Of a DNA stretch of 64,000 bases, positions 25,371-38,003 are shown piece after piece. The translations under genes were made by a program, and so were the position numbers. The stretch is taken from assembly GCA_017467965.1 (NCBI GenBank), contig JAFUJZ010000024.1, positions 7,342 to 71,341 of the forward strand, in the 5' to 3' direction. How positions within the stretch are numbered: position 1 is the first letter of the stretch; each line of letters opens with the position of its first letter. Source of the DNA: Clostridia bacterium (GTDB taxonomy: Bacteria > Bacillota_A > Clostridia > UMGS1883). The notes beneath the pieces are model-generated. The model did not search any database and had not been told where the DNA came from. It saw only the letters and a list, made by a program, of their open reading frames with translations.

Positions 25371-25476
25371 AAAATCACCCTCCAAAAAAACATTAACTTT
25401 ATCTTTTGAGGTATTATATCATATCTTTACCGATTTTTCAATAATAATATTACGAAGCTTTTTTGGAGTGAGTCAA

Positions 25477-26064
25477 TTGAAAAATCCTGTACAAATACAC
25501 CCGTCAACCCTTGTATTTTTCACCATAATGTTTTTCACGCCTTACAAAAGCCGTTTCTTTGTTCTTTATTTTTTTATTTTACTTCATGAACTTACGCATA
25601 TGCTCACAGCATTAATCCTCGGTGAAAAAATTTATAAAATACATCTTTTGCCCTTTGGCTGTATGCTCTCTTTATCAAGTGTGCCGTCAAATGCAAAAAG
25701 CCTTATTATTGCACTCTCGGGACCGCTTTTTAACATTTTAATGTTTGCGTTTGGGATTTTTCCTCGTGAAAACCTGACCCTTGCGCTTTTCAACCTTATT
25801 CCCGTATTGCCTCTTGACGGCGGCGTTATCTCAGGGGTGCTTTTTCCGCGTTTTTCTTTGTTGTTTTCGGTTTTGTCTGTTGTCGGATTGAGCATATTTT
25901 GTGTTGTAAGCCGCAAAAATCCCCTTCTTCCTATAACACTTTTTATAGTTCTTGTCATCTCGGAAAAGAATAAAATCGAAAAAAAAATCAATTCACGCGT
26001 TATAACTCATTTTTTTGTTGAAAAAAAGGCAGAAAAATTATATAATACAATAGATAAATTATGA
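25477..26064 (+). CDS. SpoIVFB-like M50 site-2 protease
   Basis: The 195-residue membrane protein has the zinc motif HELTHM (HExxH) near residue 37 and NLIPVLPLDGG (NxxPxxxxDGG) near 109, diagnostic for intramembrane metalloproteases. SpoIVFB cleaves pro-sigma-K in sporulation. Short size and lack of CBS domains fit the group, but the true substrate is not shown. Start: TTG at 25477, eight bases after GGAG. Confidence 0.82.
   Translation: MKNPVQIHPSTLVFFTIMFFTPYKSRFFVLYFFILLHELTHMLTALILGEKIYKIHLLPFGCMLSLSSVPSNAKSLIIALSGPLFNILMFAFGIFPRENLTLALFNLIPVLPLDGGVISGVLFPRFSLLFSVLSVVGLSIFCVVSRKNPLLPITLFIVLVISEKNKIEKKINSRVITHFFVEKKAEKLYNTIDKL
26018..26046 (+). promoter_or_regulatory. Promoter inside the end of the M50 protease gene
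   Basis: TTGAAA (26018-26023), 17 bp and TATAAT (26041-26046), within the last codons of the protease and just before the radical SAM gene. Confidence 0.6.
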
Positions 26065-26077
26065 AAGGAAATAAACT

Positions 26078-27916
26078 ATGCTTAATATAGATAATATTTT
26101 GAAAAATGTACAAAAGCCTGCTGCATATACAGGCGGCGAATTAAACAGCGTTGTGAAAAATCCCGATGAGGTTAAAATCCGCTACGGTTTCTGCTTTCCA
26201 GATAATTACGAGGTAGGCATGAGCCATTTGGGCATCAAAATTCTTTATCATGATTTGAATCTTCGTCCCGACACATGGTGCGAAAGAGTTTTTGCACCAT
26301 GGATTGACATGGAAGAGGAAATGCGTAGAACAAATACTCCTCTCTTCGCCTTAGAGAGCCGCGAGAGCGTAAGGCATTTTGATTTTTTAGGCTTTACTCT
26401 CCAGTACGAAATGAGCTATACAAATGTTCTCAATATGCTTGATTTGGCAGGCGTGCCGCTTTTGTCCCGCGACCGTGGCGAGGGCGACCCCTTTGTCAAC
26501 GCAGGCGGCCCTTGTGCGTATAACCCTGAGCCTCTGGCTGAAATCTGTGACTTTTTCACCATGGGTGAAGGCGAAGAAGTTATAAACGAGCTTATGGACG
26601 CTTATATCGAATGGAAAAATGAAGGCGGCAAGCGTATTGACTACCTTAAGAAGATTGCAAAAATCGAAGGTATTTACGTACCTTGTCTTTACGATGTGGA
26701 ATATAAAGAGGATAACACAATTAAATCCTTTACCCCCAACTGTCCCGAAGCACCTAAAAAGGTAACAAAGCGTATTATCCGTGAGCTTGATAAGGTTACT
26801 TTCCCCGACAAATTCATTGTTCCCTACACAAATATAGTACACGACCGTATTTCTATCGAGGTTTTCCGTGGTTGTATACGCGGTTGCCGTTTTTGTCAGG
26901 CAGGCATGATTTACCGTCCAGTACGTGAAAAGAACTACGAAACCCTTACAAAAGATGCAGTTAACCTCATTAACTCTACAGGCTATGAGGAATTAAGCCT
27001 TTGCTCGCTTTCCACAAGTGACTATACAGAGTTTGAGGATTTGGCAGAAAATCTTCTTAAGATTACCGAAAAAGAAAAAATCGGTCTTTCCCTTCCCTCA
27101 CTTCGTGTAGACAATTTCTCCCTTGATTTAATGGAAAAGGTACAGAAAGTACGAAAGAGCGGTCTTACCTTTGCCCCCGAGGCAGGCACACAGCGTATGC
27201 GTGACGTTATAAATAAAAATGTTACCGAAGAGGATTTATTAAGAAGTGCCCGCCTTGCCTTCCGTGGCGGTTGGACAACCATTAAGCTCTACTTCATGAT
27301 TGGTCTCCCCTACGAAACAGACGAGGATATCTTAGGCATTGCTGATTTGGCGCACAAGGTTGTTGAGGCATACTACGAGGTAACTCCCAACAAAAAACGT
27401 CCTCCCAGTGTAAACATAGGCGTATCGAGCTTTGTTCCCAAGCCCTTCACTCCCTTTGAGTGGGCTGCACAGAACACTCGCGAAGAATTAAGACGTAAAC
27501 AGCAGCTCTTGAAGAGTGCTATCACAAACCGTCACGTAAAATACAGCTATCACGAAAGTGACGTGAGTGTATTGGAAGGCATTTTTGCCCGCGGTGACCG
27601 CAGGCTCAATCGTGTACTTATTGAGGCTAACAAGTTAGGCTGTAAGTTCGATGCCTGGAACGAAACCTTCTCTATGGAAAAATGGTATCAGGCATTTGAA
27701 AATGCAGGCGTTGACATGGCTTTCTATACACGTGAGCGTGATTATAGTGATTTATTCCCCTGGGATTTTGTAAATATCGGTGTTACAAAGGATTTCCTTA
27801 TGCGTGAAAACGAAAAAGCAAAGGAAGCATCTACTACTCCCAACTGCCGTGAAAAATGCTCCGCTTGCGGTGCAAATACTCTTTGCGAAGGAGGAAAATG
27901 CAGTGTTACAAAATAA
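26078..27916 (+). CDS. B12-binding radical SAM protein (TIGR03960-type)
   Basis: The 612-residue protein has an N-terminal B12-binding-like region (to about residue 190), then the radical SAM motif FRGCIRGCRFCQAGMIYRP (C-x3-C-x2-C) near residue 265, and a C-terminal cysteine cluster CREKCSACGANTLCEGGKC. It is nearly always encoded with the DUF2344 protein that follows, here overlapping by 14 bp. A role linked to tRNA or ribosome maturation has been suggested because the pair normally precedes rng and rplU-rpmA; that is not the case here, where ligA follows. Confidence 0.9.
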   Translation: MLNIDNILKNVQKPAAYTGGELNSVVKNPDEVKIRYGFCFPDNYEVGMSHLGIKILYHDLNLRPDTWCERVFAPWIDMEEEMRRTNTPLFALESRESVRHFDFLGFTLQYEMSYTNVLNMLDLAGVPLLSRDRGEGDPFVNAGGPCAYNPEPLAEICDFFTMGEGEEVINELMDAYIEWKNEGGKRIDYLKKIAKIEGIYVPCLYDVEYKEDNTIKSFTPNCPEAPKKVTKRIIRELDKVTFPDKFIVPYTNIVHDRISIEVFRGCIRGCRFCQAGMIYRPVREKNYETLTKDAVNLINSTGYEELSLCSLSTSDYTEFEDLAENLLKITEKEKIGLSLPSLRVDNFSLDLMEKVQKVRKSGLTFAPEAGTQRMRDVINKNVTEEDLLRSARLAFRGGWTTIKLYFMIGLPYETDEDILGIADLAHKVVEAYYEVTPNKKRPPSVNIGVSSFVPKPFTPFEWAAQNTREELRRKQQLLKSAITNRHVKYSYHESDVSVLEGIFARGDRRLNRVLIEANKLGCKFDAWNETFSMEKWYQAFENAGVDMAFYTRERDYSDLFPWDFVNIGVTKDFLMRENEKAKEASTTPNCREKCSACGANTLCEGGKCSVTK

Positions 27917-28538
27917 TTTTTATGCCCGCTATAAAAAATTTGGCAGGGCAAAGTATATCTCTCATTTGGACATGGTGCGTGTTTTTAACCGTGTTTTCCG
28001 TCGCGGAGGGATTCCGGTAGCATATTCCGAGGGCTTTAACCCTCATCCCAAAATCTCCTTTGCGTTGCCGCTTTCTGTTTTTTACGAAAGCGAATGCGAA
28101 ATTCTCTTGTTTTCCCTGTCTTCTCCCATGAGCACACAGGAGCTGACAGAAAGGTTTAACAGCGCAATGCCCGAAGGACTTGAGGTTATATCTGTTACAG
28201 AGGGTAAGCCCGACGTAAAGCATCTTTCCTATTGCCTTTACAATGTTTATTGCTCTCTTCCCACACAAGGTCAGCTTGACGCATTTTTGGCACTGGGCAA
28301 CATGGTTGTGCCCAAGAAGACAAAAAGTGGCATAAAGGATACGGATATCAGATGCGATATTGCAGATATTAAAATAGAGGATAACTGTCTTAGCATGCTA
28401 CTTAGTGCAGGAAGCAGTGCAAACCTCAAGCCCGATGTTGTTATAAAAGCCATGAATAAATATATCGAAGGCTATTCCTCGGGCGACTGCGAATATTTAA
28501 GAAAATCAATCTATACAAACGATATGGTGGAAATTTAA
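27903..28538 (+). CDS. DUF2344 protein (TIGR03936-type), partner of the radical SAM enzyme
   Basis: The 211-residue protein has the family opening NFYARYKKFGRAKYISHLDM and the GGIPVAYSEGFNPHPKISFA block. Function is unproven; it is thought to work with the upstream B12-radical SAM protein. I start at GTG 27903, eight bases after AAGGAGG; this gives family length and a 14-bp overlap with the gene before. ligA begins on the next base after its stop. Confidence 0.88.
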   Translation: MLQNNFYARYKKFGRAKYISHLDMVRVFNRVFRRGGIPVAYSEGFNPHPKISFALPLSVFYESECEILLFSLSSPMSTQELTERFNSAMPEGLEVISVTEGKPDVKHLSYCLYNVYCSLPTQGQLDAFLALGNMVVPKKTKSGIKDTDIRCDIADIKIEDNCLSMLLSAGSSANLKPDVVIKAMNKYIEGYSSGDCEYLRKSIYTNDMVEI

Positions 28539-32242
<3,704 letters not shown>

Positions 32243-32244
32243 TT

Positions 32245-32286
32245 AAAATAAAAATGGCATTGCTTTTGCAATGCCATTTTTATTTT
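32245..32286. terminator. Perfect 19-bp inverted repeat between convergent genes
   Basis: Arms 32245-32263 and 32268-32286 (AAAATAAAAATGGCATTGC and its complement) with a TTTT loop; T-rich on both strands. It serves the ABC gene and the leftward SBP gene. Confidence 0.9.
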
Positions 32287-32290
32287 GGTT

Positions 32291-34408
32291 TTATTCAACT
32301 GTTATCTGGATTTTTTCTTCTGTTCTGTTGCCTACAAAGTCTTCTACATAGATTATTACATCATATGTACCCTTTACGGTAACATCAAGATAAGATACAT
32401 CTGCTTTTACAAAGCCCTTGAGGTCTACTCCGTTTACGTCCTCTGCAATTTCAACATACTGCTTTGCCCAGTCTACCGTTGAGGTATCTGTTTCAAGTGC
32501 AATGTTGGGTTTTGTTTCCTTAAGTACCAGCTTAGGTGTAACTGTGCTGTTTTCGTCGTAAATATATGCCGTAAAGTTACGTTCATATGTATTGCCGAAG
32601 GTATCAGTTACAGAAACATGTATTCCGTCAACATAGCCGCCCGTGGTATTAAAATCAACACCCGAGGCGTCAACAATCATCTTGTCTGCCATATAGTCCC
32701 ACTTTTTCTTTGTAGTGGTATCATCAGAGAGAGGATTAGGTTTTATGAGTATCTTGCCGTCCTCCATTTTGAGGGTATATTCGCCGTCAACGTTATCGCT
32801 TGCCACAAAAACAGTCGTCCAGTCAATTTCGTCGGAGATTGTACCCTGCGGGAAAACTATCGGCACATTAGCATTTTTCTGTGCTACGCTCGGTGCCACG
32901 GCATCAACCGCATTTTCGCTCTTAAGAGATTTTGCTATATTATCAATTCGGTCCATAAGACCTGCTTTTTTGGATTTAACTGCAATAGGGTACTTGGGAG
33001 AGCCGTCAATACCGTAAACGCTCTTACCAAAAATATTTACGCCGTAGTCACCAAGAAGACCCATATTTTCACTGAATTCGTTTGCAGGGAGACTACCTAA
33101 AAGTTCAAACACCTTAAGGTTGTCTTCACCGCAGCCGGGGTGGAAAATATCTATACCAAATGTAAGTGCTTCACTGGGAGCCATAGATTCGCGGTATTCT
33201 GCAATAGAGTCAACTCTGCCCATATTCTTGTAAAGCTCCTGAGTATAGAGTACATACGCTTTTACCGCAAGGAGGCTTTCGTCGTGGTCAAAACCGCGGA
33301 GAAGACCGATAGCATCGCAGGCAGGCTTGCTGATTTCGTAACTGGAGGCACCGGGAATGTATTCTTCGCCTGTAAAGGGAACATCATCGGGACGAGGCCA
33401 GAAAATAATACCCATGCTTTCGCCACGTCCTGCCAGAACGTTACTTGCACCGCCCATTCTCCAACGAGCCATGTGTGTAAATACGGATTCGCTGTTACGG
33501 AAATAGCCGTCAATACCTGTACCGCCGTTTGCCGCAGAAGAACCGAAGGATGCCGCCGTACAGCTTACAAGACCTTTTTGCATCAGCATATCAAGATGCT
33601 CTGCCGCCTCAACTGCTTCGGGCGTATCAATGGGCATTGCATTACCGTCATAAATAGCAGCACCGTTTGAATGGAGCGCCATTTGGATAGCATATATATA
33701 GTTAGTGTTAAAAGGCACTATATCGTTACCTGCAACACCTTGTTTACCTGTGTAATAGTTTTTGATTTTTGTGAGATAATCTTCAAAAACACTCCATGTC
33801 CACTTACCCTCACGGTACAAATCGTAAGGATAAATTGTGTTACCTTCCTCGTCCTTTAAATCGGGCACTTCTTCAATAAGATTGATATTGAAAACCATAG
33901 GCCAGTCAGTAACATAGATAAGGTCACGTTCCATGAAATAATGGTTGCCGAAAACCTCGGGCATAAGTATCCATTCTGCATCTGGGCCTTCAAAAGCCTC
34001 AAGATACGGGTCAAGGGGCTGGAGTACGTTCTGAGTCAAAACCGTTGCCTGTGCACTACCTGACAAAACCGCCATGTGTGCATAGGGGTCACCTGCAAGC
34101 ACTGTCTGCAAGCAGTCGCGTGTTGCACCGCCTACCCAGCCTTTCCATTTGATATCCACGCCGAGCTCTTCTTTAACTGTTGCAAGAGCAGCCAATGCAC
34201 ATTTCATTTTATCGGGTGCCATAGTAGGCTCACCTGTGATAGGGTCAACATATGTGGGGTCAATTTCCGGTATGTAGTGGTGTCCTATATAAATTGTATC
34301 AACAACCGGCCCTGTCTGTTCTTCTTTTTTTGCACATCCGGGCATAAAGGACACTGCCATTATAATCACTAAAATTAAGGCTGTTATTTCTTTTAATGCT
34401 TTTCTCAT
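32291..34408 (-). CDS. Extracellular solute-binding lipoprotein with C-terminal Ig-like region
   Basis: The 705-residue protein has a lipoprotein signal (hydrophobic run to SFMPGC, Cys about 25). The body (about 40-500) looks like the family 1 extracellular solute-binding fold: short YAIQMALHSNGAAIYDG, GTGIDGYFRNSESVFTHMA and repeated aromatic substrate-cleft segments. From about 520 there are beta-rich, Ig-like segments ending in VTVKGTYDVIIYVEDFVGNR. No permease or ATPase genes are near, so it is an orphan binding protein for, probably, a sugar or oligosaccharide. It has its own promoter. Confidence 0.8.
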   Translation of the reverse strand: MRKALKEITALILVIIMAVSFMPGCAKKEEQTGPVVDTIYIGHHYIPEIDPTYVDPITGEPTMAPDKMKCALAALATVKEELGVDIKWKGWVGGATRDCLQTVLAGDPYAHMAVLSGSAQATVLTQNVLQPLDPYLEAFEGPDAEWILMPEVFGNHYFMERDLIYVTDWPMVFNINLIEEVPDLKDEEGNTIYPYDLYREGKWTWSVFEDYLTKIKNYYTGKQGVAGNDIVPFNTNYIYAIQMALHSNGAAIYDGNAMPIDTPEAVEAAEHLDMLMQKGLVSCTAASFGSSAANGGTGIDGYFRNSESVFTHMARWRMGGASNVLAGRGESMGIIFWPRPDDVPFTGEEYIPGASSYEISKPACDAIGLLRGFDHDESLLAVKAYVLYTQELYKNMGRVDSIAEYRESMAPSEALTFGIDIFHPGCGEDNLKVFELLGSLPANEFSENMGLLGDYGVNIFGKSVYGIDGSPKYPIAVKSKKAGLMDRIDNIAKSLKSENAVDAVAPSVAQKNANVPIVFPQGTISDEIDWTTVFVASDNVDGEYTLKMEDGKILIKPNPLSDDTTTKKKWDYMADKMIVDASGVDFNTTGGYVDGIHVSVTDTFGNTYERNFTAYIYDENSTVTPKLVLKETKPNIALETDTSTVDWAKQYVEIAEDVNGVDLKGFVKADVSYLDVTVKGTYDVIIYVEDFVGNRTEEKIQITVE

Positions 34409-34432
34409 GCTCTTTTCCCTCCTAATAGTAAC

Positions 34433-34461
34433 ATATTAACACACTATCACATATTTGTAAA
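34433..34461 (-). promoter_or_regulatory. Promoter of the solute-binding protein gene
   Basis: Minus strand TTTACA (34456-34461), 17 bp and TAATAT (34433-34438). Confidence 0.55.
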
Positions 34462-34544
34462 TGTTATTTTGTTGTTCTTACTTATTAAAATATGGTTTTT
34501 CTGTATTTTTATTGTTTCATTTTTGTTAAATTTCACAAAACCTA

Positions 34545-34573
34545 TTGCAATGAAAATAATATAATTGTATAAT
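34545..34573 (+). promoter_or_regulatory. Promoter of hpf-rnmV
   Basis: TTGCAA (34545-34550), 17 bp and TATAAT (34568-34573), about 50 bp before the hpf start. Confidence 0.75.
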
Positions 34574-34623
34574 ATACACAAAGAAAGATGTTTCTTTCTT
34601 AAAAGACACAAGGAGGCTACTGT

Positions 34624-35148
34624 ATGAAGATTACTATCACAACAAGGAAAACATTCGTTAACGAACTCGACCGCGAAATGATCGAAAAAAAGATTGGCAA
34701 GCTGGCTAAATTTTTTAACGATGACGCAGAGGCAACAATTACAGTTTCCTCTCAGAAAAATGATAAAATTGTTGAAACCACAATTTTTGCAAATGGTATT
34801 GTTTACCGTGCTGAGGAACGCAATGAGGATTTACTTGACGCTGTGGACAAGGCTGAAATTGCTATCGACCGTCAGATAAGACGCAACAAGACAAGACTTG
34901 AAAAGGCTATCAGACGCGAAGCCCTTGCTCCCGAGGTTGAAGATGCTCCCGTTGAAGAAGAAAAGGAATTCAACATTATCCGTACAAAAACTCATTTCTT
35001 AAAACCTATGACACCCGAAGAGGCTATTTTGCAGATGAATCTTTTGGACCATGAGTTTTTCATTTTCTTTAACGCAAACAGCGAGTCTACAGATATCGTA
35101 TACAAGAGAAAGGACGGTAACTACGGTCTTATCGAAACTAAGTTATGA
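34624..35148 (+). CDS. hpf: Ribosome hibernation promoting factor, long form
   Basis: The 174-residue protein has the N-terminal beta-alpha domain that binds the 30S A/P sites, a linker (about 105-118) and the C-terminal dimerisation domain IIRTKTHFLKPMTPEEAILQM...NLLDHEFFIF. Long HPF makes 100S ribosome dimers in stationary phase. It overlaps rnmV by 4 bp, an unusual neighbour. GGAGG precedes the ATG. Confidence 0.93.
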   Translation: MKITITTRKTFVNELDREMIEKKIGKLAKFFNDDAEATITVSSQKNDKIVETTIFANGIVYRAEERNEDLLDAVDKAEIAIDRQIRRNKTRLEKAIRREALAPEVEDAPVEEEKEFNIIRTKTHFLKPMTPEEAILQMNLLDHEFFIFFNANSESTDIVYKRKDGNYGLIETKL

Positions 35149-35726
35149 TTAAAATAAAAGAAGCTGTCATTGTTGAGGGTAAATACGATAAAATGCAGCT
35201 TAAGAAGGTGTGTGATGCCTTAATTATCACAACAGACGGCTTCCGCATCTTCCGTGACAAAGATAAGAGAGAGTTTTTAAAAGCCCTTGCCAAAAGGCAG
35301 GGGCTTTTAGTTCTGACTGATTCTGACCGTGCAGGCTTTGTCATAAGAGGGCATTTAAAGAGCTTTATACCCCCCGAACAAATAAAAAACATTTATATCC
35401 CCGATATACCCGGCAAGGAAAAACGCAAGGACAAGCCCTCCAAGGAGGGGCTTTTGGGCGTTGAGGGTATTGACGAGGAAACTCTTGCCTCTCTTTTGCA
35501 GGAAGCCGAAGCAACAAGCATGGATATAAAGGGGCCTCCTATCACAAAAGCCGATTTGTATGAGTTGGGGCTTTCGGGTCAGACGGGTGCAAACGCTCTC
35601 CGTCAGGCTCTTATCAAAGAGTTGTCGCTTCCTTCCCGTCTTACAACAAATTCCCTGCTCGAAATTCTTAACTCCGCTTTCACTCGGGATGAATTTTTTG
35701 ATTTTGCACATAAAAACCGCTCATAG
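35145..35726 (+). CDS. rnmV: Ribonuclease M5 (5S rRNA maturase)
   Basis: The 193-residue protein has a Toprim domain: AVIVEGKYDKMQLKK (catalytic Glu) and LVLTDSDRAGFVIRGHL (DxD), followed by the M5 C-terminal region with EGLLGVEGIDEETLASLL. It trims 5S rRNA precursors. Usually paired with ksgA, here it is translationally coupled to hpf by an ATGA overlap. Its last codons (KNRS) form part of the terminator. Confidence 0.9.
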   Translation: MIKIKEAVIVEGKYDKMQLKKVCDALIITTDGFRIFRDKDKREFLKALAKRQGLLVLTDSDRAGFVIRGHLKSFIPPEQIKNIYIPDIPGKEKRKDKPSKEGLLGVEGIDEETLASLLQEAEATSMDIKGPPITKADLYELGLSGQTGANALRQALIKELSLPSRLTTNSLLEILNSAFTRDEFFDFAHKNRS

Positions 35727-35737
35727 AGCGGTTTTTT
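35713..35737 (+). terminator. Terminator overlapping the rnmV stop
   Basis: AAAACCGCTC / GAGCGGTTTT around ATA, then a T-run. It includes the last three codons and TAG of rnmV. Confidence 0.85.
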
Positions 35738-35739
35738 AA

Positions 35740-35768
35740 TTGACAAGCGTTTTTCTCTTTGGTACAAT
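35740..35768 (+). promoter_or_regulatory. Promoter of the SLH lipase gene
   Basis: TTGACA (35740-35745), 17 bp and TACAAT (35763-35768). Confidence 0.75.
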
Positions 35769-35797
35769 TTTATCAAACTGTAAAAGGACGAAAACAA

Positions 35798-37588
35798 ATG
35801 AAAAAACGTATTATATCCGCAATTTTATCATTAATAATATTATTATCTGCGTGCAATACCGCTTTTGCAAAGGAGGATGTTTCCGTCACGGTGTCAAACG
35901 GCTTTGGCAAAGCTACAAGCACCACTATTGTTTCATGGGACGAGGGTTGGTTTTTGTCACCCTCTTCAAGCTACAACCACTCCCTTGCCGCCTTCAGTAT
36001 GGCACTGAGCGGCGCGGCATATGTTGCCACATACAACAAAAGTCTCGAAACCCCGCTTATTAATTCGGGCTTTGGCAACGTTACGCCCTATTACTCAACT
36101 CCCACGCGTGATGACTGCGACACAGTGTCCTACACCTTTGCATCACAGTATCTTTCCGACAACAGCTTGCTTGTCGCCATTGTAATAAAAGGTACAAGCG
36201 GCAATGAAGAATGGTACAGTAATTTCAACATAGGCTACGACTTGACCCATACAGGCTTTAAAACAGCATCGGATAAACTTATCGAAAATTTCAACCTTTA
36301 TATAGATTCCGTAAATACCGACAATTCTTCCGTTAAGGTGCTTGTAACAGGGCACAGTCGCGGCGGCGCAGTAGGTAATATTGTTGCCGCTTCCCTTACA
36401 GACGCTTTAGGCTCTGACAATGTTTACGCATACACCTTTGCAACACCCAACGTAACAGTGTCTGAAAATGCCCGTTCTGACAGCTATTCAAACATTTTCA
36501 ACATCATAAACCCCGAGGACTTTGTCTCCAACGTCCCCCTTTCCGGCTGGGGCTACACACGCTACGGCGTAGATATGTATCTCCCCACCGTAAATGTGGA
36601 TACATATGACAATTTCCCCATTTTATATGAACGCATGAAAGCAAGTTTTTACGCTATGACAGGCGAAGAATTTGACGGCTATGAGAACGGCACAAGGAAA
36701 ATTGAAAGCCTTACACAAAAGGCTTTGAGACTTGCTCCCACAGTTAATGACTACTACACAAAAGAGCATTATCTTGTTTATCCTAATCCGATTTTTAAAG
36801 AGGCAGAATACGCAACCGCAAATGATTATTTCAATTTTCTTGCCGCTTTTTGTGCCGAAGGCGACCTTAATGCTCTCAAATCAATGGGCAAAGCTTTAAC
36901 AGGTGAATTTGCCTCCATTTCAGCATTTTTTATCACCCAATCGGGTGCAGGAATAGGTGATTTAAAATTTAATGCAAGCGTGTGGTGCGCTCATTGCCCG
37001 GCTACTTATTTAAGCTGGCTGTTAACTTCTTCTGAATCAGAGCTTTTTGGCTATGAAAAAGCTTTCCCCTTCAATGATGTTCCTACATATTCCCCTTATT
37101 ATGACTCAATATCTTACATGTACAAAAACAATTTAATGACAGGCATATCAGAGGCTACCTTCTCCCCCGCATCCTCTACCACAAGGTCAATGATTGTGAC
37201 GATTCTTCACCGTGCGTCGGCATCTCCCAATGCTACAGTAAGCAATGCTTTTTTGGATGTTAAAAACGATTTCTGGTATACGGATGCCATTTGCTGGGCA
37301 AATGAAAATAGCATTGTAACAGGCTACGGCAATTCTAATTTCGGCCCCGACGATAACATAACACGCGAACAGCTTGTAACAATTTTGTACCGTTATGCCC
37401 TCTTAAAAGGCTTTGATACAAAGATATCCGATAAATTTACGAGCGACCTTGACGTAAGCGAATACGCAAAGGAAGCTTACGCATGGGCAATTTCAAAGGG
37501 GCTTATTGACCAGACCCTTTCTCCCAAGGCTGACGCAACCCGTGCCGAAGCTGCCTACGCCATAGCAAATTTAATAATAGCCAATTAA
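35798..37588 (+). CDS. Secreted class 3-type lipase with S-layer homology domains
   Basis: The 596-residue protein has a signal peptide (MKKRIISAILSLIILLSACN; a lipoprotein box is possible at LLSAC). It has an alpha/beta-hydrolase domain with the nucleophile elbow VLVTGHSRGGAVGN (Ser about 188), and three SLH repeats from about 425 (NDVPTYSPYYDSISYMYKN, LDVKNDFWYTDAICWANEN and SEYAKEAYAWAISKGLID). SLH domains bind pyruvylated cell-wall polymers, so it should be surface-attached. Substrate may be lipid or ester. I start at 35798, after AAAGGACG; the longer frame begins inside the promoter. Confidence 0.88.
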   Translation: MKKRIISAILSLIILLSACNTAFAKEDVSVTVSNGFGKATSTTIVSWDEGWFLSPSSSYNHSLAAFSMALSGAAYVATYNKSLETPLINSGFGNVTPYYSTPTRDDCDTVSYTFASQYLSDNSLLVAIVIKGTSGNEEWYSNFNIGYDLTHTGFKTASDKLIENFNLYIDSVNTDNSSVKVLVTGHSRGGAVGNIVAASLTDALGSDNVYAYTFATPNVTVSENARSDSYSNIFNIINPEDFVSNVPLSGWGYTRYGVDMYLPTVNVDTYDNFPILYERMKASFYAMTGEEFDGYENGTRKIESLTQKALRLAPTVNDYYTKEHYLVYPNPIFKEAEYATANDYFNFLAAFCAEGDLNALKSMGKALTGEFASISAFFITQSGAGIGDLKFNASVWCAHCPATYLSWLLTSSESELFGYEKAFPFNDVPTYSPYYDSISYMYKNNLMTGISEATFSPASSTTRSMIVTILHRASASPNATVSNAFLDVKNDFWYTDAICWANENSIVTGYGNSNFGPDDNITREQLVTILYRYALLKGFDTKISDKFTSDLDVSEYAKEAYAWAISKGLIDQTLSPKADATRAEAAYAIANLIIAN

Positions 37589-37590
37589 CA

Positions 37591-37648
37591 TCAACTTTGA
37601 AGACTAAAAAAAGAGCCTGTAGGCTCTTTTTTTAGTCTTCAAAGTTGA
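37591..37648. terminator. Perfect 28-bp inverted repeat between convergent genes
   Basis: Arms 37591-37618 and 37621-37648 are exact complements around a 2-nt centre (core AAAAAAAGAGCCT). It starts three bases after the lipase stop and contains the last five codons and stop of the leftward DUF1292 gene. Confidence 0.9.
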
Positions 37649-37931
37649 ATTCGTCCTTATACTTTTCTTTGAATGCTTCGAATACAGCTGTAAGTGTTTC
37701 GTCATCTTCAACGGGAGAGTAAACATCCTCTTCGTCGTTAAGCTCTTCTAAAAGCATGATAACTACTTCGTTATCATCGGGAGGAAGCATAACAGCATAG
37801 CTGTCGCCTTCGTAATCGATAACATCCAAAAGCTCAAACTCGATTTCTGTACCGTCTTCATCAAAGAGGGAAACCATTTCGGGTTCGTATTCTTCCATGT
37901 TCATATCTTCATTGTTGTTGATATCTGCCAT
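37632..37931 (-). CDS. DUF1292 acidic small protein
   Basis: The 99-residue, strongly acidic protein has the DUF1292 (YrzB-like) core: LFDEDGTEIEFELLDVIDYEGDSYAVMLP, then VVIMLLEELNDEEDVYSPVEDDETL. Common in Firmicutes, often near ruvX/mltG, with no known biochemical role. I start at 37931 after AAAGGAGTTTTAGAA. Its last five codons (FNFED) are part of the long inverted repeat. Confidence 0.88.
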   Translation of the reverse strand: MADINNNEDMNMEEYEPEMVSLFDEDGTEIEFELLDVIDYEGDSYAVMLPPDDNEVVIMLLEELNDEEDVYSPVEDDETLTAVFEAFKEKYKDEFNFED

Positions 37932-37962
37932 TTCTAAAACTCCTTTGCGTTTAATTACACTC

Positions 37963-37991
37963 ATTATATAAAAACAACGGCAGATTGTCAA
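37963..37991 (-). promoter_or_regulatory. Promoter of the DUF1292 gene
   Basis: Minus strand TTGACA (37986-37991), 17 bp and TATAAT (37963-37968), just beyond the end of the SleB gene. Confidence 0.8.
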
Positions 37992-38003
37992 GGTCATATC
38001 AGT

